Of a stretch of DNA of 64,000 nt, positions 47,222 to 56,101 are shown piece by piece. The notes beneath the pieces were generated by a model. It did not search any database and was not told the DNA's origin. It saw nothing but the letters and a program-made list of their open reading frames with translations. Each line of letters opens with the position of its first letter. Position 1 is the stretch's first letter. Made by a program: the position numbers and the translations under genes. Source of the DNA: Nocardioides sp. GY 10113 (GTDB lineage Bacteria > Actinomycetota > Actinomycetes > Propionibacteriales > Nocardioidaceae); assembly GCF_004919105.1 (NCBI RefSeq), contig NZ_STGK01000015.1, positions 42,168 to 106,167 of the forward strand, read 5' to 3'.

Positions 47222-49492
47222 TCACGCGGTCACGCGATAGACGTCGAACACCCCCGGCACCGCTCGCACCGCGTTCAGCACGGTGTCGAGGTGCTTGGCA
47301 TCGGCCATCTCGAACGTGAACCGCAGCTTGGCGACACGGTCGCGCGAGGTGTTGAGCGTGGCCGAGAGCAGGTTGAGGTGCGAGTCGGAGAGCACCATCG
47401 AGATGTCGGTGAGGAGCCTCGACCGGTCCAGGGCCTCGACCTGGATGTTGACCAGGAACGTGGACTGGCCGGTCGGGGCCCACTCGACGTCGAGCACCTT
47501 CTCCGGCTGCCCCAGCAGGCTGGAGGCGTTGGTGCAGTCCTTGCGGTGCACCGACACTCCCCCGCCCTTGGTCACGAAGCCGAGGATCGGGTCCATCGGC
47601 ACCGGGGCGCAACAGCGCGCGAGCTTCACCCAGACGTCGGGCGCGCCCTTGACGATGACGCCGGCGTCGCCGCCACCCGCCAGTCGAGTACGCCGTTGGC
47701 GGCTCGGGCCGGTGATGGTGACGGCCTCGGCGAGGTCCTCCTGCGCGCCCTCGTCGCCGCCGTGCAGCTCGATCACCCTGCGGACGACGGTCTGGGCGCC
47801 GAGGTTGCCCTCGCCGACGGCGGCGTAGAGCGCGGAGACGTCGGTGAGCTTGAACTGCTCGGCGGCCTGGGTCAGCGAGTCGTGGCTGAGCAGGCGCTTG
47901 AGGGGCAGCCCCTCCTTGCGCATCACCTTGGCGATCTCGTCCTTGCCGCGCTCGATCGCCTCCTCGCGCCGCTCCTTGGTGAACCACTGGCGGATCTTCG
48001 AGCGCGCGCGCTGGGACTTGACGAAGTTCAGCCAGTCGCGTGAGGGGCCCGCGGTCGGCGCCTTGGAGGTGAAGACCTCCACCACGTCACCGTTCTCGAG
48101 GGCGGACTCCAGCGGCACCAGCCGGCCGTTGACCCGGGCGCCGATGGTGTGGTGGCCGACCTCGGTGTGCACGGCGTACGCGAAGTCGACCGGCGTCGAG
48201 CCCGACGGCAGCGCGATCACGTCGCCGCGCGGGGTGAAGACGTAGGTCTCTGCGCGGTTGATCTCGAACCGCAGCGACTCCAGGAACTCGTCGGGGTCCT
48301 CGACCTCGCTCTGCCAGTCCAGCAGCTGCCGGACCCAGGTCATGTCGTCGAGGTCGCCCGGCTTGTCGGTGTCCTGGCCGGCGCGGCCGGCCTCCTTGTA
48401 CTTCCAGTGGGCGGCCACGCCGTACTCCGCGCGCCGGTGCATCGCGAAGGTCCGGATCTGCATCTCCACCGGCTTGCCCTGCGGCCCGATCACGGTGGTG
48501 TGCAGCGACTGGTACATGTTGAACTTCGGCATCGCGACGTAGTCCTTGAACCGGCCCAGCACCGGGTTCCACCGCGAGTGCAGCACGCCGAGGACGCCGT
48601 AGCAGTCCCGGTCGGCCTCGACCAGGATGCGGATCCCGACGAGGTCGTAGATGTCCGAGAAGTCCCGGCCGCCGACGATCATCTTCTGGTAGATCGAGTA
48701 GTAGTGCTTCGGCCGGCCGGTGACGGTCGCCTTGATCTTCGACTCGCGCAGGTCCTTCTCGACCTGGCTGATCACCTCGGCCAGGAAGTGGTCGCGGGCG
48801 GGCGCGCGCTCGGCGACCAGGCGGACGATCTCGTCGTAGATCTTGGGGTGCAGGGTCGCGAACGCGAGGTCCTCGAGCTCCCACTTGACCGTGTTCATGC
48901 CGAGCCGGTGGGCCAGCGGGGCGTAGATGTCCAGGGTCTCCCGGGCGGTCCGCTCCTGGCTCTTCTGCGGCACGAACCGCAGCGTGCGCATGTTGTGCAG
49001 GCGGTCGGCGAGCTTGATCACCAGCACCCGGATGTCGCGGGACATCGCGACGATCATCTTGCGGATCGTCTCGGCCTTCGCGGTGTCGCCGTAGACGACC
49101 TTGTCCAGCTTCGTGACGCCGTCGACCAGGAGCGCGACCTCGTCGCCGAAGTCGCGGCGGCACTCCTCCAGCGTGTACGGCGTGTCCTCGACCGTGTCGT
49201 GGAGGAGCGCGGCGACGAGCGTGGGCTCGGTCATCCCGATCCCGGCCAGGATCGTGGTCACCGCGAGCGGGTGCGTGATGTAGGGGTCGCCGCTCTTGCG
49301 CTTCTGGTCGCTGTGCAGTCGCTCGGCGGTGACGTAGGCCCGCTCGAGGAGCGCGAGGTCGGCCTTGGGGTGGTTGGCCCGGACCGCACGGAACAGCGGC
49401 TCGAGGACCGGGTTCGTCCCCGACCGCGACCCCATCCGCGCGAGCCGCGCCCGCACGGCGGAGGGGCGTGGCGCGGTGCGTTCCTCGGTCAT
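47222..49492 (-). CDS. rel: Bifunctional (p)ppGpp synthetase/hydrolase Rel
   Basis: Stringent-response enzyme of 756 residues. The HD hydrolase domain is intact (VAALLHDTVEDTPYT near 92-106, KLADRLHNMRTL), as is the synthetase domain (GRPKHYYSIYQKM, RDFSDIYDLVGIRILVE, FNMYQSLHTTVIGP). A TGS domain (TYVFTPRGDVIALPSGSTP, about 407-425), a zinc-finger/helical region with LARCCAPVPMDPI, and a C-terminal ACT domain follow. Both active sites look functional. The ATG has no Shine-Dalgarno sequence and is six bases after TAGACT. Confidence 0.97.
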   Translation of the reverse strand: MTEERTAPRPSAVRARLARMGSRSGTNPVLEPLFRAVRANHPKADLALLERAYVTAERLHSDQKRKSGDPYITHPLAVTTILAGIGMTEPTLVAALLHDTVEDTPYTLEECRRDFGDEVALLVDGVTKLDKVVYGDTAKAETIRKMIVAMSRDIRVLVIKLADRLHNMRTLRFVPQKSQERTARETLDIYAPLAHRLGMNTVKWELEDLAFATLHPKIYDEIVRLVAERAPARDHFLAEVISQVEKDLRESKIKATVTGRPKHYYSIYQKMIVGGRDFSDIYDLVGIRILVEADRDCYGVLGVLHSRWNPVLGRFKDYVAMPKFNMYQSLHTTVIGPQGKPVEMQIRTFAMHRRAEYGVAAHWKYKEAGRAGQDTDKPGDLDDMTWVRQLLDWQSEVEDPDEFLESLRFEINRAETYVFTPRGDVIALPSGSTPVDFAYAVHTEVGHHTIGARVNGRLVPLESALENGDVVEVFTSKAPTAGPSRDWLNFVKSQRARSKIRQWFTKERREEAIERGKDEIAKVMRKEGLPLKRLLSHDSLTQAAEQFKLTDVSALYAAVGEGNLGAQTVVRRVIELHGGDEGAQEDLAEAVTITGPSRQRRTRLAGGGDAGVIVKGAPDVWVKLARCCAPVPMDPILGFVTKGGGVSVHRKDCTNASSLLGQPEKVLDVEWAPTGQSTFLVNIQVEALDRSRLLTDISMVLSDSHLNLLSATLNTSRDRVAKLRFTFEMADAKHLDTVLNAVRAVPGVFDVYRVTA

Positions 49493-49504
49493 TGCGCCAG
49501 TCTA
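49493..49504 (-). promoter_or_regulatory. Probable leaderless promoter -10 (TAGACT) of rel
   Basis: TAGACT (49504-49499, minus strand), six bases (GGCGCA), then the rel ATG. This is the same hexamer and spacing as def. No ribosome-binding sequence is present upstream. Confidence 0.55.
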
Positions 49505-49571
49505 GGACCACACCCAGCGCGCGCCGCCGGGAGCCGTGCGCTCGGGACTACGTCCCCGGGACCGCGCCGCG

Positions 49572-50114
49572 TCAGATCGCGTGCAGCGCGGAGACGGGCA
49601 TGGCGCCGAGCGCCGAGCGGCCGTCCAGGAAGCCCAGCTCCATCAGCACCGCCAACGCGGCGGGCTCCGCACCGCACCGGCGCACCAGCTCCGCGGCGGC
49701 AGCGGCCGTCCCCCCGGTGGCCAGCACGTCGTCGACCACCAGCACCCGCTCGCCCGGTGCGAACGCGTCGGCGTGCACCTCCAGCGTCGCCTCGCCGTAC
49801 TCCAGGGCGTAGGCGATCGCGTGGGTCTCCCCCGGCAGCTTGCCGGGCTTGCGGACCGGCACGAACCCGACGCCGAGCGCCATCGCGACCGGTGCGGCGA
49901 GGATGAAGCCGCGGGCCTCCAGGCCCGCGACCTTGTCCACGACCGGCGCACCGTCGGCGCCCCGGCCCACCTCGGCGAGCGCGTCGATGACGACCCGGAA
50001 CGCGGCGGTGTCGGCCAGCAGCGGGGTGATGTCCTTGAACATCACCCCCGGCTCCGGGAAGTCCGGCACGTCGCGCACCAGGCGCGCCATCAGCTCCGCG
50101 ACCGAGTCCGTCAT
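49572..50114 (-). CDS. apt: Adenine phosphoribosyltransferase
   Basis: Salvages adenine to AMP with PRPP. The ATG at 50114 gives MTDSVAELMARLVRDVPDFP, 180 residues. Motifs are PEPGVMFKDITPLLAD, EARGFILAAPVAMALG, and the PRPP loop VLVVDDVLATGGTAAAAAEL. It lies between secF and rel, the order found in other actinobacteria. Confidence 0.96.
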   Translation of the reverse strand: MTDSVAELMARLVRDVPDFPEPGVMFKDITPLLADTAAFRVVIDALAEVGRGADGAPVVDKVAGLEARGFILAAPVAMALGVGFVPVRKPGKLPGETHAIAYALEYGEATLEVHADAFAPGERVLVVDDVLATGGTAAAAAELVRRCGAEPAALAVLMELGFLDGRSALGAMPVSALHAI

Positions 50115-50121
50115 CGGACGC

Positions 50122-51360
50122 CTACTTCTTGCCGCGCTTGGAGCGGGGCTGGCGGACCGGCTGACGCCGCCCCGAGGCACCGCTCTCGTCCACCGGACGG
50201 GCCTGGGTCGGGAGCACCCGGCCCTTGCCACTGGCCGGCTCGTCCGTACGACGCGAGGCCGGGACGGTCTGCTCGGCGTCGTCGTCGAAGGTGGGGCCCT
50301 CGTCCACGTCCCCCTGCGGCTCGCGCACCGGCATGTCCTCGGCGAAGGACGGCACGCTCGCGTACCGGTCGGCCATCGCGCGCTTCTTGGCGCGGGCCCG
50401 GCGGGCCTGCTCCTGGACCTCGGTCTCGCGGGACTTCAGGTGCACCAGCACCCGCGGCGCGAGCATCACCGAGGAGTAGACGCCGGCGGCCATGCCGACG
50501 AACTGCGCGAGCGCCAGGTCCTGCAGCGAGCTGGCGCCGAGCTGGGCCGTGCTCACCCAGAGGATCGCGCCGATCGGGATCAGCGCCACGATCGAGGTGT
50601 TGATCGACCGCACCAGCGTCTGGTTCACGGCCAGGTTGGCCGCGTCGGCGTAGGACTGCGTGCTCTTGCGCAGCGTGGTGGTGTTCTCCTTGACCTTGTC
50701 GAAGACCACGACGGTGTCGTAGAGCGAGAAGCCGAGGATCGCCAGCAGGCCGGTGACCGCCGCCGGCGTCACCTGGAAGCCCGAGAGCGCGTAGACGCCG
50801 ACGGTCAGCGCGATGTCGTGGAACAGCGCGACCAGCGCCGCCACCGACATCTTCCACTCCCGGAAGTAGATCCAGATGAAGAAGACGACCAGCGTCAGGA
50901 AGACGGCCACACCGATCAGCGCGCGCTGGGCGACCTCCTGGCCCCAGCTGGGGCCGACCTCGGTCCGCGAGTCGACGCTGTACTCCGGGTTCTCGGCCAG
51001 CACCGCCGCGTCGACAGCCGCGCGCTCGGAGACGCCCAGCGTCTCCATCTGGACGGTCAGCGCGTCGTTGCCGGCGGTGGTCACGACCGGGTCGGTCGCG
51101 CCCTCGATGCCTTCGGCCGCGATCGCCTCGCGCAGCGCGTCGGCGTTCGCCTGGGTGGCGTTGCCGTCCCCGACCTCCACCGAGTACGTCGTACCGCCGA
51201 CGAACTCGACGCCGAAGTTGAGCCCCTTGAAGTAGATGGAGAGCAGCGCGGCACCGACGAGCAGCGCGGTGACGCCGTACCAGAGCGCGCGGTGGCCGAT
51301 GAAGTCGAACGACTTGCGGCCCTGGTAGAGGTCGTTGCCGAGCCTCGACATCTTGCCCAT
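50122..51360 (-). CDS. secF: Protein translocase subunit SecF
   Basis: Membrane partner of SecD that uses the proton gradient to aid Sec export. The ATG at 51360 gives MGKMSRLGNDLYQGRKSFDF, 412 residues. Features are the first helix, the periplasmic domain (FKGLNFGVEFVGGTTYSVEV), and five C-terminal helices with TGLLAILGFSLYDTVVVFDK near 235-255. A cytoplasmic tail of about 110 residues, rich in Arg/Lys at its end, is longer than in E. coli but common in actinobacteria. It overlaps the secD stop by one base. Confidence 0.96.
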   Translation of the reverse strand: MGKMSRLGNDLYQGRKSFDFIGHRALWYGVTALLVGAALLSIYFKGLNFGVEFVGGTTYSVEVGDGNATQANADALREAIAAEGIEGATDPVVTTAGNDALTVQMETLGVSERAAVDAAVLAENPEYSVDSRTEVGPSWGQEVAQRALIGVAVFLTLVVFFIWIYFREWKMSVAALVALFHDIALTVGVYALSGFQVTPAAVTGLLAILGFSLYDTVVVFDKVKENTTTLRKSTQSYADAANLAVNQTLVRSINTSIVALIPIGAILWVSTAQLGASSLQDLALAQFVGMAAGVYSSVMLAPRVLVHLKSRETEVQEQARRARAKKRAMADRYASVPSFAEDMPVREPQGDVDEGPTFDDDAEQTVPASRRTDEPASGKGRVLPTQARPVDESGASGRRQPVRQPRSKRGKK

Positions 51361-53126
51361 CAGGCCTTGCCTCCTGCGTACTCGGCCGGCACGTCCAAAC
51401 CGAGCGTCTCCCTGCTGAGACCCGACAGCTTGTGACCGGAGTTGAAGAACCGGAACTGGGCCAGCCACGACACCATCGGCTTCGTGAACCAGAACAGGAC
51501 CGCCAGGTCGATGAGCGTCGACAGGCCCAGCGCGAACCCGAAGCCCTTCACCGCGCCGGTGGCGAAGATGTAGAGGACCGCGGCCGAGAGCAGCGAGACG
51601 GTGTTGGCCGCCATCCGCGTCACCCGGGCGCGGGCCCAGCCCGTCTCGACGGCGACCCGCATCGACTTGCCCTCCCGCATCTCGTCACGGATCCGCTCGA
51701 AGTAGATGACGAACGAGTCCGCGACGATGCCCACGGCGATGATCAGACCCGCGATGCCCGGCAGGGTCAGCGTGAAGCCGGCGGTCTCGCCGAGCAGCAG
51801 CACCATCGCGTACGTGATCGCGGCCGCGACGAAGAGCGAGGCGACGACCACGGCACCGAGGCCGCGGTAGTAGATCAGGCAGTAGAGCATCACCAGCGCG
51901 AGGCCGAAGGCGCCGGCGGTGAGGCCCGCACGCAGCTGGTTGCCGGCCAGTGACGGCCCGATCTCCTCGACGCTGGGCTGCTTCTCGAAGGCGATCGGCA
52001 GCGCGCCGTACTTGAGGCTGGTCGCGAGCGAGGTCGCACTGGCCTCGTTGAAGTCACCCGAGATCTGGGACCGACCGTCGGTGATCACGCCGTCCATCCG
52101 CGGGGCGGAGATGACCTGGCCGTCCAGCACGATGGCGAACTGCTCGCCGGTCCCGACGAAGGCACGCGAGACCGTCGCGAAGTCGTCCTTCGCCCCGGTC
52201 GAGCCCTTCGGGTTGGCCTTGCTCTTGTCGTTGCCCATCTCCAGGTTGACGACCCAGCTGATCTGGCCCTGCGGGATGCCGGCCGAGGAGTCGTTGAGCT
52301 CGGTGCCCTCGATCACCGACCGGGACAGCAGGTACTTCTCCGACTGGCCGTCCTGCGGCTCGTGGCAGGCCACCAGGGGCTTGTCGGGGTCGTCCTTGAG
52401 GTCCGCGGGCGCGCCCTGGTCGTCGACGAGGATCCCGTCGGCGGTGCAGGTGAAGGAGTTGTACTTCTCGATCGACGCCGGGTCCGGGTTCCGGCTCCAG
52501 GCGATCTCGCCCTCGGCGGTCCCGTCGCCGGCGGTGGTCTTCTCGGCGGGGGCGTCGGTGGCCCCCTCGGCCGGCGCATCGGTCGCGCCGTCGGTTGCCG
52601 TGGCCGTCGCCTCGTCGGTCGCCTCGTCGGTCGCCTCGTCGGTCGCCTCGGCCTGGGCGGCCTTCTCGGCCTTCTTCGCCTTCTTGTCGTTCCCGTCCGG
52701 CGCCAGGCTCAGCGGCGCCCGGCCGAGGCCGGGGCCGGCGGAGGTGGCGCACGGGCCCGGGTCGGACTCCGCGCAGGCGACCAGGCGGAACCGCAGCTGC
52801 GCCTGGCGCTCCACGGTCTCCTGGAGCTGGTTGCGGTTCTCGGTGGAACCGGGGACCTCGACCACGATGTTGTTGCCCTGCGTGGTCACCGATGCCTCGG
52901 TGACGCCGGAGCCGTTGACGCGCTCGTCGATGATCCGGCGGGCCTCGTCGAGGTTCTCCTGGCTCGGCGAGCCGGTGGCGATCAGGGTGATCCGGGTGCC
53001 GCCCTCGAGGTCGAGGCCCAGCGCCGGCTTCCAGGTGCCCGTCAGCGCGACCAGGCCGTAGCAGATCGCCACGCCCAGGAAGAACACGACGAGCGTCCGG
53101 CCGGGCCGGTGACGTCGGGATGCCAT
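51360..53126 (-). CDS. secD: Protein translocase subunit SecD
   Basis: 588 residues. An N-terminal helix and the D1 motif KPALGLDLEGGTRITL lead into the large periplasmic head, then VGIVADSFVIYFERIRDEM and the other C-terminal helices near 440-560. Inside the head (about 159-205) is a low-complexity insert of ATDE, GATDAPAE and similar units, absent from E. coli SecD. It is an exported, probably flexible linker between head subdomains. It works with SecF and YajC, encoded next to it. Confidence 0.96.
   Translation of the reverse strand: MASRRHRPGRTLVVFFLGVAICYGLVALTGTWKPALGLDLEGGTRITLIATGSPSQENLDEARRIIDERVNGSGVTEASVTTQGNNIVVEVPGSTENRNQLQETVERQAQLRFRLVACAESDPGPCATSAGPGLGRAPLSLAPDGNDKKAKKAEKAAQAEATDEATDEATDEATATATDGATDAPAEGATDAPAEKTTAGDGTAEGEIAWSRNPDPASIEKYNSFTCTADGILVDDQGAPADLKDDPDKPLVACHEPQDGQSEKYLLSRSVIEGTELNDSSAGIPQGQISWVVNLEMGNDKSKANPKGSTGAKDDFATVSRAFVGTGEQFAIVLDGQVISAPRMDGVITDGRSQISGDFNEASATSLATSLKYGALPIAFEKQPSVEEIGPSLAGNQLRAGLTAGAFGLALVMLYCLIYYRGLGAVVVASLFVAAAITYAMVLLLGETAGFTLTLPGIAGLIIAVGIVADSFVIYFERIRDEMREGKSMRVAVETGWARARVTRMAANTVSLLSAAVLYIFATGAVKGFGFALGLSTLIDLAVLFWFTKPMVSWLAQFRFFNSGHKLSGLSRETLGLDVPAEYAGGKA
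52606..52651. repeat. 12-bp tandem repeat in secD (ATDE units)
   Basis: gtcgcctcgtcg is repeated three times exactly and a fourth time partly on the plus strand, coding Ala-Thr-Asp-Glu units of the SecD insert. Its length is likely to vary between strains. Confidence 0.8.
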
Positions 53127-53130
53127 CGGG

Positions 53131-53466
53131 TCAGTTCTCTCCCTGCTCGCGGCCGGTGTCGGAGTCGGGCTCGTAGCCGTCGTACTCGTCGCCGCGCTCG
53201 TCCGTCGCCGGCTCGTCGTTGCGCTGCACCTTGGAGCCGATGGCGCCGCGCACGACCCGCACGGTCGTGCCGGGAGAGACCTCGATGAGCAGGTGCTCGT
53301 CGGTGATCTCGGCGATGGTGCCGAGGATGCCGGAGGTCAGCATCACCTCGTCGCCGACCTGCAGGGCAGCCTGCAGCTGCTGAACGGCCTTCTGCCGACG
53401 CTGCTGCGGACGGATCAGCAGCAGCCAGAAGATCACGGCGATCGCAAGGATCGGGATCAGTTCCAC
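53131..53466 (-). CDS. yajC: Preprotein translocase subunit YajC
   Basis: 111 residues with one N-terminal helix (ILAIAVIFWLLLIRPQQRRQ), the YajC core (QVGDEVMLTSGILGTIAEIT) and an acidic C-terminal tail. It associates with SecDF. The gene is preceded by AGAGG seven bases before the GTG and is four bases from secD. Confidence 0.95.
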   Translation of the reverse strand: MELIPILAIAVIFWLLLIRPQQRRQKAVQQLQAALQVGDEVMLTSGILGTIAEITDEHLLIEVSPGTTVRVVRGAIGSKVQRNDEPATDERGDEYDGYEPDSDTGREQGEN

Positions 53467-53642
53467 GAAAGACCTCTCACAGCATGTTGGGAGCCCGGCC
53501 TCCGGGAGCGGAGGTCAGGCGGTGACCGACGCGCCAGTGTAGACATGCGGCCCCCGGGCATCGGGAACGAGGGGGTGTGTCGGTTCTGTCAACCCTCCGC
53601 CCGGCCGCCGGCGCAGTCAACCAGCCCGGTCAACCGGGACGC
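53467..53642 (-). promoter_or_regulatory. ruvB-yajC intergenic region with candidate promoter
   Basis: The 176-bp gap has no gene. On the minus strand TACACT (53541-53536) could be the yajC-secD-secF -10. A perfect TTGACA (53592-53587) lies further upstream, but it is too far from TACACT to pair with it and has no -10 at the usual spacing, so the promoter is not resolved. Confidence 0.35.
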
Positions 53643-54728
53643 TCAGGCGTCGAAGAGCGGATCCTCGGCGACCTCGCCGAGCAGGGAGTCGGGCGGCGGG
53701 GTGAGCCCGAGGTGCCGCCAGGCGGCGGTCGTGGCGATCCGGCCGCGCGGCGTCCGGGCCAGGAAGCCGTTCCGGACCAGGAAGGGCTCGGCGACCTCCT
53801 CGACCGTCTCCCGCTCCTCGCCGACGGCGACGGCCAACGTGGAGATACCGACCGGCCCCCCGCCGAAGCGGCGGCACAGTACGTCGAGCACGCCCCGGTC
53901 GAGGCGGTCGAGGCCGAGCGCGTCGACCTCGTAGAGGTCCAGCGCGTTGCGCGCGACGGGCGCGGTGACGATCCCGTCGGCGCGCACCTGAGCGTAGTCC
54001 CGCACCCGGCGCAGCAGCCGGTTGGCGATCCGCGGCGTGCCGCGCGAGCGGGAGGCGATCTCCGCGGAGCCCTCGGTGGTCAGGTCGACGCCGAGCAGAC
54101 CGGCCGACCGGTGCACGATCCGGTCGAGCTCGTGAGGCTCGTAGAACTCCAGGTGCGCGGTGAAGCCGAAGCGGTCCCGCAGCGGGCCGGGGAGCAGACC
54201 GGCACGCGTCGTGGCACCGACCAGCGTGAACGGCGGCAGCTCGATCGGGATCGCGGTCGCGCCGGGCCCCTTGCCGATCACCACGTCGACCCGGAAGTCC
54301 TCCATCGCGAGGTAGAGCATCTCCTCGGCGGGCCGGGACATCCGGTGGATCTCGTCGACGAAGAGCACCTCCCCCTCGTTGAGGCCCGAGAGGATCGCCG
54401 CGAGATCTCCGGCGTGGGTGATGGCCGGACCGCTGGTCAACCGCAGGGCTGTGCCCATCTCGGCGGCGATGATCATCGCCAGCGTGGTCTTGCCGAGACC
54501 GGGCGGCCCGGAGAGCAGCACGTGGTCGGGGGCGCGACCGCGCCGCCGCGCGGCCTCGAGCACCAGGCCCAGCTGGTCGCGAACGCGCACCTGGCCGACC
54601 ACCTCGTCCAGGCTGCGCGGCCGCAGCGCCGCCTCGACGGCCCGCTCGTCGCCGTCGGCCTCGGCCGTCGTGAGGGACCTCAGGTGGGTCTCCTCCGCGG
54701 CTTCGAGCTCGTCCTCGTGGAAGGGCAT
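53643..54728 (-). CDS. ruvB: Holliday junction branch-migration ATPase RuvB
   Basis: Hexameric AAA+ motor of RuvABC. The ATG at 54728 gives MPFHEDELEAAEETHLRSL, 361 residues. Walker A is LLSGPPGLGKTTLAMIIA near 75-92, Walker B VLFVDEIHRMSRPAEEMLY, and sensor TLVGATTRAGLLPGPLRDRF. The C-terminal winged-helix domain has LVRNGFLARTPRGRIAT. It lies 14 bases after ruvA. Confidence 0.97.
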   Translation of the reverse strand: MPFHEDELEAAEETHLRSLTTAEADGDERAVEAALRPRSLDEVVGQVRVRDQLGLVLEAARRRGRAPDHVLLSGPPGLGKTTLAMIIAAEMGTALRLTSGPAITHAGDLAAILSGLNEGEVLFVDEIHRMSRPAEEMLYLAMEDFRVDVVIGKGPGATAIPIELPPFTLVGATTRAGLLPGPLRDRFGFTAHLEFYEPHELDRIVHRSAGLLGVDLTTEGSAEIASRSRGTPRIANRLLRRVRDYAQVRADGIVTAPVARNALDLYEVDALGLDRLDRGVLDVLCRRFGGGPVGISTLAVAVGEERETVEEVAEPFLVRNGFLARTPRGRIATTAAWRHLGLTPPPDSLLGEVAEDPLFDA

Positions 54729-54742
54729 GGGCGTTCCGTCCC

Positions 54743-55351
54743 TCAGGCCTTGGAGAGCGTGCGGAGCGCGGAGCGAAGAAGGACGCTCACGTCGGCCGAC
54801 CCGTTCATGGCCTCCGCCTCGGGCGCGATGGCGTCGACCGCCTTCTCCGCGTCCTTGGTGGAGTACCCGAGGCCGACCAGCGCCTGGGTGACCTGGTCGC
54901 GCCACGGGGCGGCGCCGGCGGCGCGGGGGGCGAGCGATGCGGAGCCCGTCGGCGCCCCGATCCGGTCCTTGAGTTCGAGGATGATCCGCTGCGCGCCCTT
55001 CTGGCCGATGCCGGGGACCTTGGTCAGCGTCTTGACGTCGTCGGCCGCGATCGCGGTGCGGATCCCGTCGGGCGAGAGCACCGCGACGATCGCCTGAGCG
55101 AGCTTGGGTCCGACCCCCGATGCGGTCTGCACGAGCTCGAAGACGGCCTTCTCGTCGGCGTCGGCGAAACCGTAGAGCGTCATCGAGTCCTCGCGGACGA
55201 CCATGCTGGTCGGCAGGGTCGCCTCCTCACCGTTGCGGAGCGTGGCGAGCGTCGCGGGGGTGCACATCAGCTCGTAGCCGACCCCGGCCACGTCGAGGAC
55301 GACGCTCGAGAGGGTGACGGCGGCGACGCGGCCGCGGACGAAGGCGATCAT
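54743..55351 (-). CDS. ruvA: Holliday junction DNA-binding protein RuvA
   Basis: Tetrameric junction-recognition subunit, 202 residues from the ATG at 55351 (MIAFVRGRVAAVTLSSVVLD). The domain I OB fold is followed by two helix-hairpin-helix motifs (GVGPKLAQAIVAVLSPD, VPGIGQKGAQRIILELKD) and the C-terminal RuvB-contacting domain (QVTQALVGLGYSTKDAEKAV). The start overlaps the ruvC stop (ATGA). Confidence 0.97.
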   Translation of the reverse strand: MIAFVRGRVAAVTLSSVVLDVAGVGYELMCTPATLATLRNGEEATLPTSMVVREDSMTLYGFADADEKAVFELVQTASGVGPKLAQAIVAVLSPDGIRTAIAADDVKTLTKVPGIGQKGAQRIILELKDRIGAPTGSASLAPRAAGAAPWRDQVTQALVGLGYSTKDAEKAVDAIAPEAEAMNGSADVSVLLRSALRTLSKA

Positions 55352-55905
55352 CGGGGGCTCCCAGCGGTGCGTGAGGTGAGTCGGTTGCGGGTCTTGGGTG
55401 CGGCGGCCAGCGCGGCCTCGATCCGGGACTGCGCTCCCCCGCGCCACAGGTGCGTGATGGCGAGCGCGAGCGCATCGGCGGCGTCGGCGGGCTTCGGCGG
55501 CGCGTCGAGGCGGAGGATCCGGGTCACCATCGCGCCGACTTGGGCCTTGTCGGCCCGGCCGTTGCCGGAGACGGCGGCCTTCACCTCGCTCGGGGTGTGC
55601 AGCGCGACCGGCAGCCCGCGGCGCGCGGCGCAGACCATCGCGATCCCGGCGGCCTGGGCGGTGCCCATGATCGTGGAGACGTCGGAGCGGGCGAAGATCC
55701 GCTCGATCGCCACCGCGTCGGGACGGTGCTCGTCGAGGCGGGCGTCGATGCCCGCCTCGATCGTGACCAGCCGCTCCGGCACCGACAGGTGCGACGAGGT
55801 GCGGACCACGCCGACGTCGAGCATCCGCAACGGCCGGCCCAGCGAGCCCTCGACCACACCGATGCCGCAGCGGGTCAGCCCGGGGTCGATCCCGAGTACG
55901 CGCAT
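55348..55905 (-). CDS. ruvC: Holliday junction resolvase RuvC
   Basis: RNase H-fold endonuclease, 185 residues. Acidic catalytic residues are in MRVLGIDPGLTRCGIGVVEG (Asp7), VAIERIFARSDV (Glu), and KPADAADALALAITHLW (Asp pair). The ATG has AGGAGG about seven bases upstream and a SOS box just beyond. It is the first gene of ruvCAB. Confidence 0.97.
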   Translation of the reverse strand: MRVLGIDPGLTRCGIGVVEGSLGRPLRMLDVGVVRTSSHLSVPERLVTIEAGIDARLDEHRPDAVAIERIFARSDVSTIMGTAQAAGIAMVCAARRGLPVALHTPSEVKAAVSGNGRADKAQVGAMVTRILRLDAPPKPADAADALALAITHLWRGGAQSRIEAALAAAPKTRNRLTSRTAGSPR

Positions 55906-55928
55906 GCCTCGCCTCCTAGGTCGCCGGA

Positions 55929-55950
55929 TCGAACAGGTGTTCGCAGGCTA
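55929..55950 (-). promoter_or_regulatory. LexA (SOS) box and -10 of ruvCAB
   Basis: TCGAAC-AGGT-GTTCGC (55929-55944) matches 11 of 12 defined bases of the mycobacterial/actinobacterial SOS box TCGAAC-N4-GTTCGA. On the minus strand TAGCCT (55950-55945) directly precedes it as a TANNNT -10 hexamer, so bound LexA would cover the transcription start. The site ends 24 bases before the ruvC ATG. Confidence 0.8.
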
Positions 55951-55994
55951 CCCGGCGGCTCCGACGCTTCGGGGCCTGACACGCCCGGCGGTGC

Positions 55995-56082
55995 TGGTTT
56001 CGAGGCTCGCTTCGCTCGCACCTCAACCACCGGCGTCCGCTGGTTGAGGTGCGAGGAGCGCTAGCGACGAGCCTCGAAACCA
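55995..56082. repeat. Long intergenic palindrome (REP-like element)
   Basis: The arm TGGTTTCGAGGCTCGC... (55995-56029) is mirrored by ...GCGACGAGCCTCGAAACCA (56041-56082), with TGGTTGAGGTGCGAG at the inner end. Mismatches and a 7-base length difference lie in the middle of the arms. It fills the gap between yebC and the ruvC promoter region. Such GGTTTCGAGGC/TTGAGG palindromes resemble dispersed repeats I associate with Nocardioides genomes; it would also act as a transcript terminator for yebC. Confidence 0.7.
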
Positions 56083-56101
56083 AGGACCCCGCCGTCGCGC
56101 C

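Noticed and set aside
53587..53592. Perfect TTGACA as the yajC -35 element
   Set aside because: No -10 hexamer occurs 16-19 bases downstream on that strand.
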